64,000 nt of DNA, taken from assembly GCA_963920525.1 (NCBI GenBank), contig OY986437.1:111034715-111098714 (forward strand), written 5' to 3'. Of the stretch, positions 12,753 through 24,649 are shown piece after piece (the first letter of the stretch is position 1; each line of letters opens with the position of its first letter). Source of the stretch: Dichetophora obliterata (Eukaryota; Arthropoda; Insecta; Diptera; Sciomyzidae). The notes under the pieces were generated by a model. The model was not told the origin of the DNA and did not search any database. It was given only the letters and a program-made list of their open reading frames with translations. A program made the translations under genes and the position numbers.

Positions 12753-12844
12753 GTTGTAAAAATGCAAAAACGTCTAAAAGTATCAAAATATGCAAATGCA
12801 TATGGAATATGCAAATGCATATTTTTATCCTCTTTAGTAATGAC

Positions 12845-15800
12845 CTTTATGACTGCTTTATTTAAGATAATCATTTGCCAGAAGTAAATGTCTTAGCTAG
12901 TATACTCAGATATGTAATTTATTTTGAATAGCCAAATATTTTTGCCAACCAAGTTTTGGTTGATAAAAAGAATGAAACTCCTTCCTAAGCTTAGTTTCAC
13001 AAATACCGCGATTGATTATTACGCACTGATTTTAGTTCATCAGCTTTCATCAACTGCTCACTGTTCAAACTCGAAACGGCTTCCTTGAAAGCAGAAGTTT
13101 CGATTAAAACAATTATAAAAAATGTTGAGCTTACATTAGCGATGATTAAATGTTGTTAATGAAAATTAAAGCAAATCACTTTGATTACGACCCAAAAATG
13201 AACTAATGCATTCATTAAAAACTTTTGTTGTTTTTCAAATAAATTTTTTTTGAGCGTAGTTTTACTGTTTTTCTGTTGCTCTTGTTGTTTGGTTTCAATC
13301 AAGTTCAGTTAAGTATTTAGTTTTCTATTGACTGTTTTGATTTTTGTAATGCTTTTCATTGTGGTTCCTCCATTGTTTTGGCTTCACTCACTCTCCTTGC
13401 ATTGCTCTGCATGCATGCGTTGGTTATTTAATAAATTACCTCTATTTTTTCACAAAACATCGACATGTTTTCGAAGTGGCCAACATGTCGATGTGTTCCC
13501 TATATTAATTGCAATGTGTGTCTAACTGACGATGACGCTGTCGGTCTTGACTTTATTTCTTTACTCGTATTGTTGTGCTTTTTTGTTTGTGCGTGAGGTA
13601 CTCTAGGAATTTAAGTCACTTACCGTAGCCGCTGTCGGTCATTAATTTCAAGGTTTCAAGTCACCATGTGACTCTTGTTTTGGGTCTAATATAAAAAAGC
13701 CTTTGTTATTTTTGCTGATTGTGTCTTTAATGCGTCTGCGCACATACATATATTAAAATGCTGAACCGTCAAGCTTTAACCGGGTTGATCTGTGTCGGTG
13801 TTGCATGGTTTGCTTTATTTTTCATTGCAAGATCAGCAAATCTGAACCCAATAATTACTTCATTTAAGCAACAATGTTTTTGGTTTTTATAGCTGTAGCT
13901 GTTATCGTTGTTGCTTTTGTTTTTGATACCTTGTTATTTGTGTTAGACATTTTATTTCGTTTATTTATGCAGGTCAATCGGCAGTGGTTTCTAGTCTTAT
14001 AATTAGGTCAAAAAACGTTGTGATGCTTTTTTATGATTTGAGGCGCGAGCAATATTTAATATAATTTCATTCTATAAATTGTGGAAAATTTTCAGGTAAT
14101 TTAAAGAGGCTTTGAAAAAAATTACATAAGTTCTAACACAATTACCCAGACTCTTGCTTATGGCCATAAATTAAAAATATATTCGACTTGCTTCCTAGTC
14201 AACCAATCACTCGACTGTTATGTAATTGACACATTACAAAATTATATTTTAAATATTTATTCTGTTATAATAACTACAAAAAAGGCAAGAAAAAAAGCCC
14301 AGACAATAGGAAATAAAACTTAATACGATCAAATTAACTCAGTCAGAGCAAAATTCGTGGCCACGCTTTAAGTGACTTGCATTAAATCATTTTGCTTGAA
14401 ACTCAATCATTATGTTTCGTAAACAAGCTAATAAAACTAAATGATGCAGAGCGGTAAGAACAGAAAAAAAAACTAACAAACATCTATGGTCAAAGAATAG
14501 ATTCTGCTCAAATGTACGTCCTCTTATTCACTTGTTCCGGAACTGTTTTAAGCAAATAACGAGCTCTGGGGCGTCAAAACCGTTCACTTTAGTTTTAATC
14601 GCAGAAGGTGTTTATTTCGGTTCTTTTCTGATTCACAGCACTGTAGGCGGTCATTTGTATATGAACTATTTGAATTGTTTTATTTTTATTTTTATTTTCA
14701 TGTTAATAAAATTTGGGTTTGTCGGGAAGTTTTCAAGGCTTTCCCACTGAATCATTCTCTAAAAGTGAAGGAAATAGTATTTCAAAATTTATGAGTGCGA
14801 TAAGAATTTAGCCAAGCACTATTTTACTTCTTCAAATTAGTAAGCTTTGAAGGTTTAGATTTTTTAAATTGATATGAGTTGGATTTAATTAAATTAGTGC
14901 ATAGTTTAAGAAACGCAAAGAGTCATAACCATGAGTCTGTCGATTAGTAAAATGTACTTAACCCATTTCCAGCTACTGGTGCGTTTTTGCATCAGTTACT
15001 TTAGAATTTTCTCCAGGTGAGCTTGAAAATGATATTACCTGGAACTTTAGGGATTATGTAAGTACGGCCCTTTGACAATATACATTACTTTTGGTTTGAG
15101 TCGATTCGGTTCTTTACTTGGATCTTATGCCCACGCACAGTGGGAAATCGTGGCCATAAATACGAAAAAAAGAAAAGTGTTAGTAAATATAAAAATTTTT
15201 ATGGTGATCGACTGATAGTTCTTAAGATAAGATAAATCAAAAATAAAAGTTTAGAACTCTCTTGGAGTTTAGTGGCGCGGCGAGCTGAAAGTTGACATTT
15301 GAACACCAAATGGAATTTATGAATTGTACTACTCTATAACGTATTTTAGTTATTTTAATTATATTGGAATATAATTTAATAGTATATTTGCGGAAAGCAC
15401 TACTCTTCTGCTTTCGAGAAAGCATTTCTTTTTACTAATATCTAATATATACGATTAAAATTGATTTTTCAAAAATCAGAGTTTAAAATTAAAAAATTTG
15501 AAAATTTTGCAAACTTTAGGATTAAAAAAAAAAATGTATCACAAAGTATATCTAAGATATTTTCAAATTTAATGAATTGAAGCCTGCTTTAATAATCCCA
15601 GAATTCGGTTTCTGCCGTAGAATGCCCGGTGCTTTTTAATCAAGTGTTTTTTTGTGGCATATTTATAAACAAAATGTATGAATTTCTGCATATTTCAGAA
15701 TTTTTGTTCAGAAAGCGTTGTCGTAGAGAGCTTAGATTTGGTACAGATGTTTGTATTGCATTATACTAAAAAAACTTTAGTTTCGATCAAAATCGGAAAA

Positions 15801-16477
15801 AGGACATGCCGTTCGCCGATATATCCCGAAACGAATAATCACCGTAAAATCCGTAAAAATATTTTAATTTTAACGAAATTTGACACAGTTTTCGCGATAG
15901 CAAGAAAAAAAACACTGAAGAAATACTTTTTTAACCGAGTCAACGACACGCCCCAGGCACATATATCCTGAACTTCATATATAAAAACTGCTTTAAACAC
16001 AATTATTTCACGTATCTTAAGCAGTACAGTAGATACGAAGTATATTTGAAGTTCAGGGGAGGGATTGTTATTACAGGGTAAGTAACGAGCTTGAAATAGT
16101 TCTGGCCAAATTTTCTTACCTAGTACATGGGGAAATCTTATTAAATTTAAGTTGTGTGGTTATTAAGTCGTGTGATGTTAAGTTCTTCAAGTAATGATAT
16201 ATTTTTTTTTTAAATTTTTGGGGGTGCTTAATTTCCAAAACCCCTCCCTGCGAGTGCGCCTGCTCCCTTTTTTATAAATTACTTCTTTTCTAATTGAACA
16301 GTTATTTGCGGAAAATTTGTTTTGTGCATGTCAATTATCAGTGTATTTGTAATTTAATTGTCTAAATAATCTGTATACGAATTGTAATCGAAAACCTAGT
16401 GTAATTTTTAAAACATAGTCGTTCGAGTTTAAAAAAAACACTCACAATTTTTATATGGAACTTATAATATTTTTCCT
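12845..16477. other. Gene-poor AT-rich spacer
   Basis: About 3.6 kb with no convincing exon, RNA gene or intact element. Open frames at 13328, 14532 and 15678 have low-complexity composition and no recognisable domain. A small palindrome (tgaacttca at about 15970 against tgaagttca at about 16047) and a GC-richer patch at 16225-16265 resembling an old hAT end (ccaaaacccctccctgcgag) are the only structures seen. Host regulatory DNA could be present but cannot be recognised by eye. Confidence 0.5.
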
Positions 16478-16480
16478 TGA

Positions 16481-16879
16481 GTATATGCTAGCGGAGACGA
16501 AATAAATGTAGCAAAGTTTGAGGTTTATACTCAAGTAAGAGCTGAGCTCTATATTCAGCACAACGAATGGTACAACATACCCCCATCCATGCATAAAGTC
16601 TTAACACATGGAAGCAGAATTACTCAAGATTTATGCATTCCAATTGGACGGCTTTCTGAAGAAGCTCAGGAAGCGTCTAATAAAATATTTAAAAAGGCAA
16701 GGCTTAACACTAGTAGATGTTGCAGTAGAGAAGCGAACAACGAGGACATTTTTCATCACCTACTTATTTCGTCAGATCCTCTTGTTAGCCAAATGCGTAT
16801 GAAGCGCTACAAAAAATATAAAGAACTGGCAATAGAAGCTCAAGAAATGCTTCGAGTTTATAATGAAGAAGATAGTTAA
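16481..16879 (+). pseudogene. C-terminal remnant of a conserved arthropod ORF
   Basis: The open frame starts directly after a TGA at 16478-16480, reads through an ATG at 16589 and ends at TAA 16877-16879. The piece has the order YNIPPSMHKVLTHG, then PIGRLSEEAQEASNK, then KKARLNTSRC, then LLISSDPLVSQMR. From memory this matches the C-terminal part of a multi-copy uncharacterised protein family in insect genomes. The copy number suggests a mobile origin, but I cannot name a function. No upstream part of such a protein is visible, so this is a truncated copy. Confidence 0.5.
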
Positions 16880-17049
16880 ACAAAATATTAAAAAAATGTT
16901 TAACTAAAATTGTGTTCATTTTTACGCATAGAAGGCAGTTTATAATGATATACAGTCAAGTCTGGATAAAGTAAACTAATTTCTGCAAGGCCTGTTCACT
17001 GTATCCAGACTGTTCGTATTTCTGAGATTATATTTTTTCAAAAAAATGG

Positions 17050-17885
17050 ATGTTTTGGCTTTAATCTTGAAACTTACATGAATACAAAAAATTCGTATGG
17101 AAGGTGGGCGTGTCTGTGGGCGGATTTGAACCAAACTCATGTATATTGTATATCTGTGTATTGTGTACTCATAGCAAATATTAGGCGTGTTTTATTCGTT
17201 CTGGTTAAACCAAATAGGTTCTAAATAACATGCAGAACACTAACAAAAAGATGAACTTGCTCAGTAGCTAGTTCATCTCGTTGAACTATTTTTTTTTTCG
17301 CTAAGGCTCTATAGATGTCGCTATTGGTTTAGTTTGTGGCAGCACTCGCAAGTAAGAGTTTGGTTTACAACCCTTCTTAGTCACCCAATGCTGGCAAAAG
17401 AAACATCTGTGCTGTTTAGTCATATCATCGTCGACAATGCCCCAAGCGGTCAGAAGTAGTAATGGTATTGTTTTGCAATCAGCCGTTTGGTCATATCATT
17501 TGGCGACAATGCCCCAACGGTCTAAGGCAAAACTTACAAAGCTTTAACTAATGCGATCTATTCGTTCACTGGTTAAACCAGAACGAATAAAACGCAGCTA
17601 TTAAAGCTCTAGGTTTATTTTTACTATTTTTAAAAATCCTTATGGAAGGTGGGCGTGTCTGTCTGCGGATTTGATCCAAACTTATATATATTTTGTAATT
17701 ACCTATAAAAAGCACTCATACCTAATTTCAAAGCTCAAAGTTTATTTTTACTATTTTTTACAAAAAAATCGTATGGCAGGTGGGCGTGTCTGTAAGCGGA
17801 TTTGGTCCAAACTTATATATGTTTGATACTTAACTCAACAAAGCACTCAAACCAAATTTACCAATACCAATTTTTGGGTTTTTTT
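17050..17885. repeat. Three tandem units of a dispersed fly repeat
   Basis: Each unit contains a conserved core, ggtgggcgtgtctgt (17102, 17646, 17779), then gcggatttg.tccaaact.atat, then aaagcactca. Units two and three are spaced about 133 bp. The first is separated from them by the 415-bp MITE at 17184-17598. Confidence 0.75.
17184..17598. mobile_element. 415-bp MITE with 5-bp TSD
   Basis: The flanking pentamer TATTA occurs at 17179-17183 and 17599-17603. The inverted ends both contain ttttattcgttctggtt, the left with one extra base after gcgt. The interior repeats the phrase cgacaatgcccca twice (about 17434 and 17501). It is non-coding and is inserted in the tandem repeat units around it. 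Confidence 0.8.
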
Positions 17886-17949
17886 TTTAATTTTTGAAAA
17901 TTCCGGAAATATATTTCAAATCGCAATATCGAAAATTGATTTTCAATAG

Positions 17950-18466
17950 CAGCTATAACACAGTACGACAGTGGTTGGTACACATGAGAAATGTCAACAG
18001 AATATGAAAATATGGTAAAAATAAAGAAATACGTGTCTCGGCGTTTTGCTGTAGCATGTCAGAATTTTGAGAAAATCGATTTTTAAGCTTCTATTTACAT
18101 TACATTACATTACATATTTGGTTATTTTTTAAATCAACATGAAAACTAAAGTGCCATCTAGCGGAGAAAAAATGGTTTTTTTTTATAAAAAAAAATCCAA
18201 ATTTAATTCACTTTTCAAAACTGGCTCAAACATTAAAATCGGTTCACCCATTCTGTTTTTATAGAAATTTTTATACTAGTATTACATTACAAGTGAACCT
18301 CAACGGTCCTTCGAAGCTTAAAATTCGATTTTCTCAAAATTCTGACGTGCTACAGCAAAACGCCGAGACACGTATTTCTTTATTTTAAGCCTATTTTCAT
18401 ATTCTGTTAACATTTCTCATGTGTACTCAAAAAAATTTGATTTTGTCGTACTGTGTAATAAGTTTT
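17950..18466. mobile_element. Foldback element, arms about 145 bp
   Basis: The arms at about 17950-18093 and 18312-18466 are near-perfect inverted copies. Both carry acacagtacgaca, acatgagaaatgt, aagaaatacgtgtctcggcg and ttttgctgtagca. The loop of about 220 bp begins and ends with acattacattac runs. There is no ORF. Confidence 0.85.
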
Positions 18467-18729
18467 AAATTTTATGTTAAAATAAATTTAGAGCCCGTTT
18501 GCTGTTTTAAAATGGGCAGGTAGTGGTGCAAAAATGCATCAGGCCGCCCAGCCCTTACCTGTGGAGGTAAAATTTTTAAATTTAGATTGAGAAAAATAGA
18601 CTCCGGACGAAGTTTCGTTGTTGGCCCGGCAGTTAATTAGCCGCCGGAAATGGGTTAAGGGAGATTTTAGGCAAAAGCGGTTAAAATTAAGGAATACTAT
18701 TAAAGATGTTTTCTAAAAAAGTTTATTAT

Positions 18730-21150
18730 ATGGTCTTGACTGTCTCAACCTTGCGAGGCCAGCATAATCCTTGTGAAATCGCCTCAAGTCGACTCAAACC
18801 TCCACGTGGTGTTTCCTGGGCAACGTCAAAACTGACAACCGTTAGTTTGGTGGCTAATCTGAGCGGCGGGCCTCCATAAGCTTAAAGCTGGTTGTGCGTC
18901 GGGCTTAAAGCCCACCCGTAAAAACCCATTTCAATGAAAGCAAATAAGAATAGAAGAAAAATGATCCCCAAATCTGATGACGACTACCGCAAACGGAAAA
19001 CTGATAATGATTTACGGATATGCACCTGGAATGTCCGAACCCTTAATTGGGAAGGTGCCTCTATCCAACTGACTGATGTCTTGGAAAGATACAAGGCTGA
19101 TATCACTGCTATCCAAAAAATGCGATGGAAGGGACAGGGTTGTATGCGGCATGTACCCTGTGATATCTACTACAGCGGCCATGCGGAGAAGTTCGAGTTT
19201 GGATGCAAGTTGGCAAGAGGCTACGGCCCACGTCCGGCGATTCACACCTGTGAACGAACGACTTGCCATAATCCGCATCAAGGTTAAATTTTTTAATATA
19301 AGCCTAATATGTGCGCACGCTCCGACAGAAGATAATGAGAAGACAATGAGACTCCGATGAGATCAAGGAAATTTTCTACGAGCGCTTTGAAAATGCTTAC
19401 GAGCGCTGCCCCGTAAAAATTGTGCTTGGTGACTTCACGCTAAGTTGGGCAAGGAAAACATATTTGGTCCAACAGTTGGAAAGTTCAGCCTCCATGACTA
19501 CACCTCCGATAACGACATGAGGCACAAGATTCAAGCATCTTAAAGCCACCTGGATGTCCCCTGATCAAAAACCAAAAATCAAATTGATCACGTTTTGATC
19601 GACGGAAGGTACTCTTCCAGTGTATTGGATGTACGCACGATCCGTGGTGCAAACATTAACTCGGATCACTATCTTGTCGCAGCCAAGATCCGTGCACGTC
19701 TGTGCGCAGCTAAGAATGCACGCAACTCTACACATAGAACGCTAGACGTCGACAAGCTGCATTCGAAACAGACAGCCGAAGCTCGACTCTCACTCCTGCT
19801 TCAAAGCACTCCTCCAATCGATGATATATGGGTGCAGTGGACACACATTTCCAACTCCATGCGTGCGGCTGCTGAAGAGGTGATTGGCTACCACCGCCCT
19901 CGCCGAAACCAGTGGTACGACCAGGAGTGTCGCGACGTCTCTGTAGAGAAAGACGAATGCATTCCGAACGATTGGAATCTCAGTGGGATCGGCTTTCTTG
20001 TGGATTGGGCAGAGCACCGTGCCAATTACCGTGGGATAAGCTTTCTTAATATCGCATATAAGGTCCTGTCGAGCGTTTTTTGTGAAAGATTGAAGCCCAT
20101 TGTAAACGAACTGATCGGACCTTATCAGTGTGGCTTCAGACCTGGAAAGTCCACCATCGACCAAATTTTCACGCTACGACAAATCTTGGAGAAGACTCAA
20201 GAAAAACAAGTCGACACCCACCATCTTTTTGTCGACTACAAAGCCGCCTTCGACATTCCAATAAGGAAGCTCCTGTACTCCACCATGTCTGAATTCGGTA
20301 TTCCTGCAAAACTAATACGACTTTGCACGATGACACTGAGCAACACTAGCAGCGCAGTTAAAATCGGGAAGAACCTCTCCCCACCATTTGTTACCAAACG
20401 AGTTTTCATAAATTCCTTATCGTACGACTTTTTCAACCTAATGATGGAAAAGATTATCCGAGCTGCTGATCTGAGATGTAGTGGCACAATATGCTACAAG
20501 AGTGTTATGCTGCTTGCGTATGCTGATGACATCGATATCATTGGCCATGATACGCGCGAAGTCAGTGCAGCATTTTCCAGATTAGAAAAAGAGTCAAGTC
20601 GAATGGGTCTGGCAGTGAATGCAGATAAGACGAAATACTTGGTGTCAACAAACAAACAGTCCCAGCGTCTTGGAACCCAAGTTACAGTTGACAATACCTC
20701 ATGCCCGTCCTACTTTATGCATCACAAACCTGGACGCTGAGCAGTTCAGATGAAAAGACTTTAGGAGCATTCGAGAGAAAGATTCTTCGTAAGATCTAGG
20801 GACCAATCTGCGTCAATGGCGAGTACCGAATACGGTGGAATGATGAACTGTATGAGCTGTACGCTGACATCGACATAGTCGATAGCGCATTAAAATCGAG
20901 CTGCTTCGCTGGCTTGGTCATGTTCAGCGCATGAAAGACGATGCTCCAGTGAAGAAAATATTCGATTCGGTACCCAGTGGCGGTCAACGCAGAAGAGGAC
21001 GACCGCATCTTTGTTGGAAAAACCAAGTAGAGGACAACCTGACGAAGCTTGGAATTTCCAACTGGCGCCAGCAAGCGAAATACAGAAATGGCTGGCGCAA
21101 ATTCTTAGATGAGGCCAAGACCGTAGCGCCAACTAAGTAAGTAAGTAAGT
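18730..21150 (+). pseudogene. RTE-clade LINE, near full length but broken
   Basis: One ORF family spans an apurinic endonuclease and a reverse transcriptase. The endonuclease starts near 18934 (ICTWNVRTLNWEGAS, DITAIQKMRWKGQG), shifts frame near 19200 and goes on with VNERLAIIRIK and ICAHAPTED. The second half is a long open frame (19595-20740) with SDHYLVAAKIR, then NYRGISFLNIAYKVLSS, GFRPGKSTIDQI, and the active-site box LLAYADDIDIIG followed by GLAVNADKTKY. An internal deletion joins the endonuclease end to the RT near 19950-20030. The tail domain keeps FERKILRK and RRRGRPHLCWKNQ. The element ends in a (taag)n microsatellite at 21134-21150, typical for RTE. The 5' boundary is approximate. 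Confidence 0.9.
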
Positions 21151-22740
21151 ATTCTACAATATTAAGTGGAATCGAGTTGTCGATCGATTTTCGGAACAAA
21201 TATTGATTAGTTCGAAAATTCATAGACTCCATCGGCTTTTCTGAGTTTAAATTAAGTGAAATTAAATTACATGATTTCGTTCTAAAGAATCGTTCCACAG
21301 TAAGATTTTCACTGGCGGTTATGCTGGGAATTTAAATAGATCATGTTTGTTTGAACGACGAATCGCGGACTTGAATTTACATATTAATGAGAGCCGTGCG
21401 TATTATTGAAATAAGTCTAATATTAGAAGGTTCATGACACACAGTAGACTGAGCCCATACAAAAGATGAACAAAAATAGAAGGAGTGGTCCAATATTAAT
21501 GAAATTATACATTGTAGTTAATTTGGAGTCGCTGATTTTAAAACTGAAATCAAATTTTATGCAAAGATATAATTTTTCTCAAAAATGGCGTTTGTATTCC
21601 AAATTTTGAGCATTTTAAAAATATTTTGGACACAAAAACTCTACAAATTTCGCAAAAATGGAGTTTTAAGTTTATGCCTTAATTTTATTCTTTTCAAAAC
21701 TGGATTTTTCTCACAAAGTTTTCAAGTTATAATTTTTTAGTGAGTGCACTTTTACGCCTACAAAATGCTTTTCAACATAAATTATAGGATACCTGCGCTG
21801 TTTGATAAATAAGTTGAAGCAATTGTTCATAATTTTGATTTAATTTTCTTCATCATTGTTTTTTTTCCCAGTGGAGGAACGAAACATAAATTATATTAAT
21901 TTTTATTACAGTGTAGCCGGCAGCTTTCTCAATGCTGAATTGAAATGCTTTTGCGGGTGAAAGAAAGAAATATAGAAAAACTTAATACCTTTCCTACAAT
22001 AACAAAAAATGTGTTTTTAAAAATAGCAAAAAATTAAATTTTTGATGGTCAATAAGAGTTATAATGGAACATAGTTTTAAAAACATTTGTAAGTCAAAAT
22101 GTTGGTATGAGTAAGAAATTTAACATTTTAGCATATGTGGGTATGCGTTCTGTGAAAAATAAATTCTACCGGATTTTCTTCGATTTGAAAAAAAGTATGC
22201 AATTTTAATGAGTTCCTCTAACTTTTGAGACCCTGAACGGCGGAATCTTAATTTCGGTCCGGTCTACTGTGCATTTTTTTTTTGTAGTTTTACAAAATTT
22301 ACTACAAATATCAAATTTATCAAAAATACACTTTACAAGGGCAAATACACCACATCGTGCATACCCCTGATATATTTCACTCTTACGCTTTCGATTTGTT
22401 ATATTCTAATTAAAAAAGATGCAGAGAAAGAAAAATTCAGTACTCAGATCAGGCACGTACGCAGGGGGTTTTGGGGGTTGAAATCCCATCCCCCGAAATT
22501 AACGAATTTTAACGAGCTTCAAGAGAAACACTTAGCAAAACATGGCTGCCGTTGTGTGTTTATGGTCACTACAAAGATCTTTAGATGACATTGCACATTA
22601 AAAAAAAATAACTAGACTCAATTTAAAACATTTACTGTGAAAACATTTACTATAATATATTGACTTCAAATTTTTTAAGTACACTGAGGAAATATGTGTT
22701 AAAATTTAATGAAACTTGAAATAGAGCTTGAAACAATTTC
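21151..22740. other. AT-rich spacer with a lone hAT-type end
   Basis: No coding region is recognised. At 22450-22490 a GC-rich patch (caggcacgtacgcaggggg) resembles one terminus of a hAT-like element of the type that ends at 2450 and 7370. No opposite end was found. Confidence 0.45.
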
Positions 22741-22741
22741 A

Positions 22742-24312
22742 TTTACCTATTGAACTCTGGTTGTTATAACTGTGTGAAAGCCGTTCTCGAATGAGGGAGT
22801 GGCAATAGTGTAATCGATGTTGCTGGGAACTGCTCCTGCAAGACCGATAGTAGAGGAATGACCTGTATGAATGTAAGTCCACTGCGAGGTTGCTTTCAGG
22901 CGGATGACTGTTTCCTGCACCACCCTTTTTCCCATAAAATCAAGGGGCTCTAAGCAAAGAACCGCATTTAGCACTTCCGATGAAGTGGACCAAAGTGCTC
23001 CGCTGATACATACGGCCGCAGTTCTTTGTACTTTCCCAAACAATTTGCAATTAGACTGTGTTTTTAGTGCTGTCCACCACACACATACACCGTATAACAA
23101 GATTGGACTTTCTATAGCTGTGTAAATCTAACGTGCAATATTTGGGGTAAGCCCCACGCTTTACCTATAGCTTTCTTACATGCATATAAAGCAAGATTGG
23201 CCTTCCTACACTCTAAAAAGTTTTTGTTGAATTTTACTACAACTCTTGTAGGCAACAGTTTTGCGGCTGTTTCTGTAGTAAATTTACACACCCTTATTTA
23301 ATTAAACATATTTTTTACTATTGACTTGTAGTGAAATTCAACAAAACGTGTTTATGTTTGAGTTAAATATGTAGCAATATAAATGAAAAAATATTGATAT
23401 TGTAGTAAAATTAAACATCAATTGCTATCATCTGTGTAGTACCATAACAATATTACTACTCTCATGTTAGCAAAATTCAACAACTAGAATTTGTTTTTAC
23501 TACAATTGATGTAATCTATTGATATTCTAGTAAAGTCAACATTCTTAGTTTTGACATTCTTAGTTTAAAACATAATTTAATATATCTTAAAACTTTACAC
23601 TCTTGACGACACGTGCAGAAATAAATTTGACTTATATTTACTGCTTATCCTTCATTAAATTAACACTATAAACACCAAAATGAGACATACACACTTGCAT
23701 AAAAAAATTCCTGCCGATTAGTACCCGAAAGAAAAAAACAAATGAAACACAGATATTTTTTATAGATTTTTATTTAATTATTAGCATACTGCCAACCTTT
23801 ACCCATTTTGTTGTTTTGTACAACATTAGATACTACAACATAGTAAAACTTTTACTAAAAATCGAGTTAACACTAAATTTTTTTCAATTAAAAATCATAT
23901 AACTCTTATATAATGATCCGTACACGTTGACAAGCAAAGTCGACTAAATATCTGTTGAAAATATTGTCCATGTTGAATATTCAACATCTGTTTCATTAGT
24001 TCAATTTTGGTAGTAATATAAAGCATTGTAGTTGATATTGCAGCAAAATTAAAAATTTATAGCTTAATTTTGCTAAGAATAGTGTTTAATGGTAAATACT
24101 CAAAGATCAATATAAGATTTATAGTAAAATTACACATCAGTTTGAATTTCAACAAAAAATTACTATAATAATTATAGTAAATTTATATTTATTTTTTAGA
24201 GTGTAATATTCGCTCAAGAATATTCGGTTTCCAGCTTAACTTTCTACCCAAAATAACCGCTAAGTATTTTGCCTCTTCCACGAAGTTTAGCATAGTGCCA
24301 TCCAGACTTGGA
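22742..24312 (-). pseudogene. LOA/R1-group LINE fragment, second copy
   Basis: The minus-strand sequence is homologous to about 10970-11520 of the first LOA copy, covering the post-palm block with VWWTALKTQSNCKLF and CISGALWSTS. The frame from 23100 down to 22747 is open for 117 codons, including a stretch broken in copy one. It is interrupted at 23209-24203 by a MITE. On either side of the MITE the LINE resumes in register (gcaagattggccttcc before, attcgctcaagaatattcgg after). It is truncated at both ends. Confidence 0.88.
23209..24203. mobile_element. 995-bp MITE inserted in the LOA LINE
   Basis: The ends are the inverted 11-mer CACTCTAAAAA, with TA on both sides (23207-23208 and 24204-24205), a Tc1/mariner-like target. 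The empty site can be read from the other LOA copy near 11060. The interior is non-coding and dominated by variants of tagtaaaattcaaca on both strands, which makes it a diffuse internal repeat array. Confidence 0.85.
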
Positions 24313-24649
24313 TGGTAAAATACTCGATTTAAAGTTAGCCACCAAAATTTCTTTCTAACAGGTTAATTATAAGAAAAAACTTTTCGACGGTGAAGATCAA
24401 TGTCCAAACTAACAAAAACCGTAGGTCTCTTCTTTAAGAAGTAGCTTTTTACAATATCTTTACACAAAACAAAAAGGCGCAACATAATAAGACAGAACTA
24501 TTTTTTATTTTTCTTTTGTTAGCGCTAGTTTGAAAACAAAAAGACGTCTGCTCAGCTTGAAACTTTTAAAATTATGGTTAACAAACGCAGCGAAGCTGCC
24601 TATGCTGTTTGTTTGACGTTTTGACTTTTGCAACATTCAAAATTTTTAG

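Larger units (their letters stand above)
7572..12836. mobile_element. hAT-like element C, 5.3 kb with insertions
   Basis: A perfect 8-bp TSD, GTAATGAC, lies at 7564-7571 and 12837-12844. The ends are inverted: TAGAGAGGATAAAAATAGGC at the left, and TAAAGAGGATAAAAATATGC reading in from the right. Subterminal aaatatgc-type repeats sit inside both ends. No hAT transposase is left. Its bulk is later insertions: an inverted-repeat element (about 7991-9199) and a LOA-type LINE (about 9735-12505). Confidence 0.8.

Noticed and set aside
13328..13525. 65-codon hydrophobic frame
   Set aside because: Composition reflects T-rich DNA; no signal peptide pattern, homology or regulatory context.
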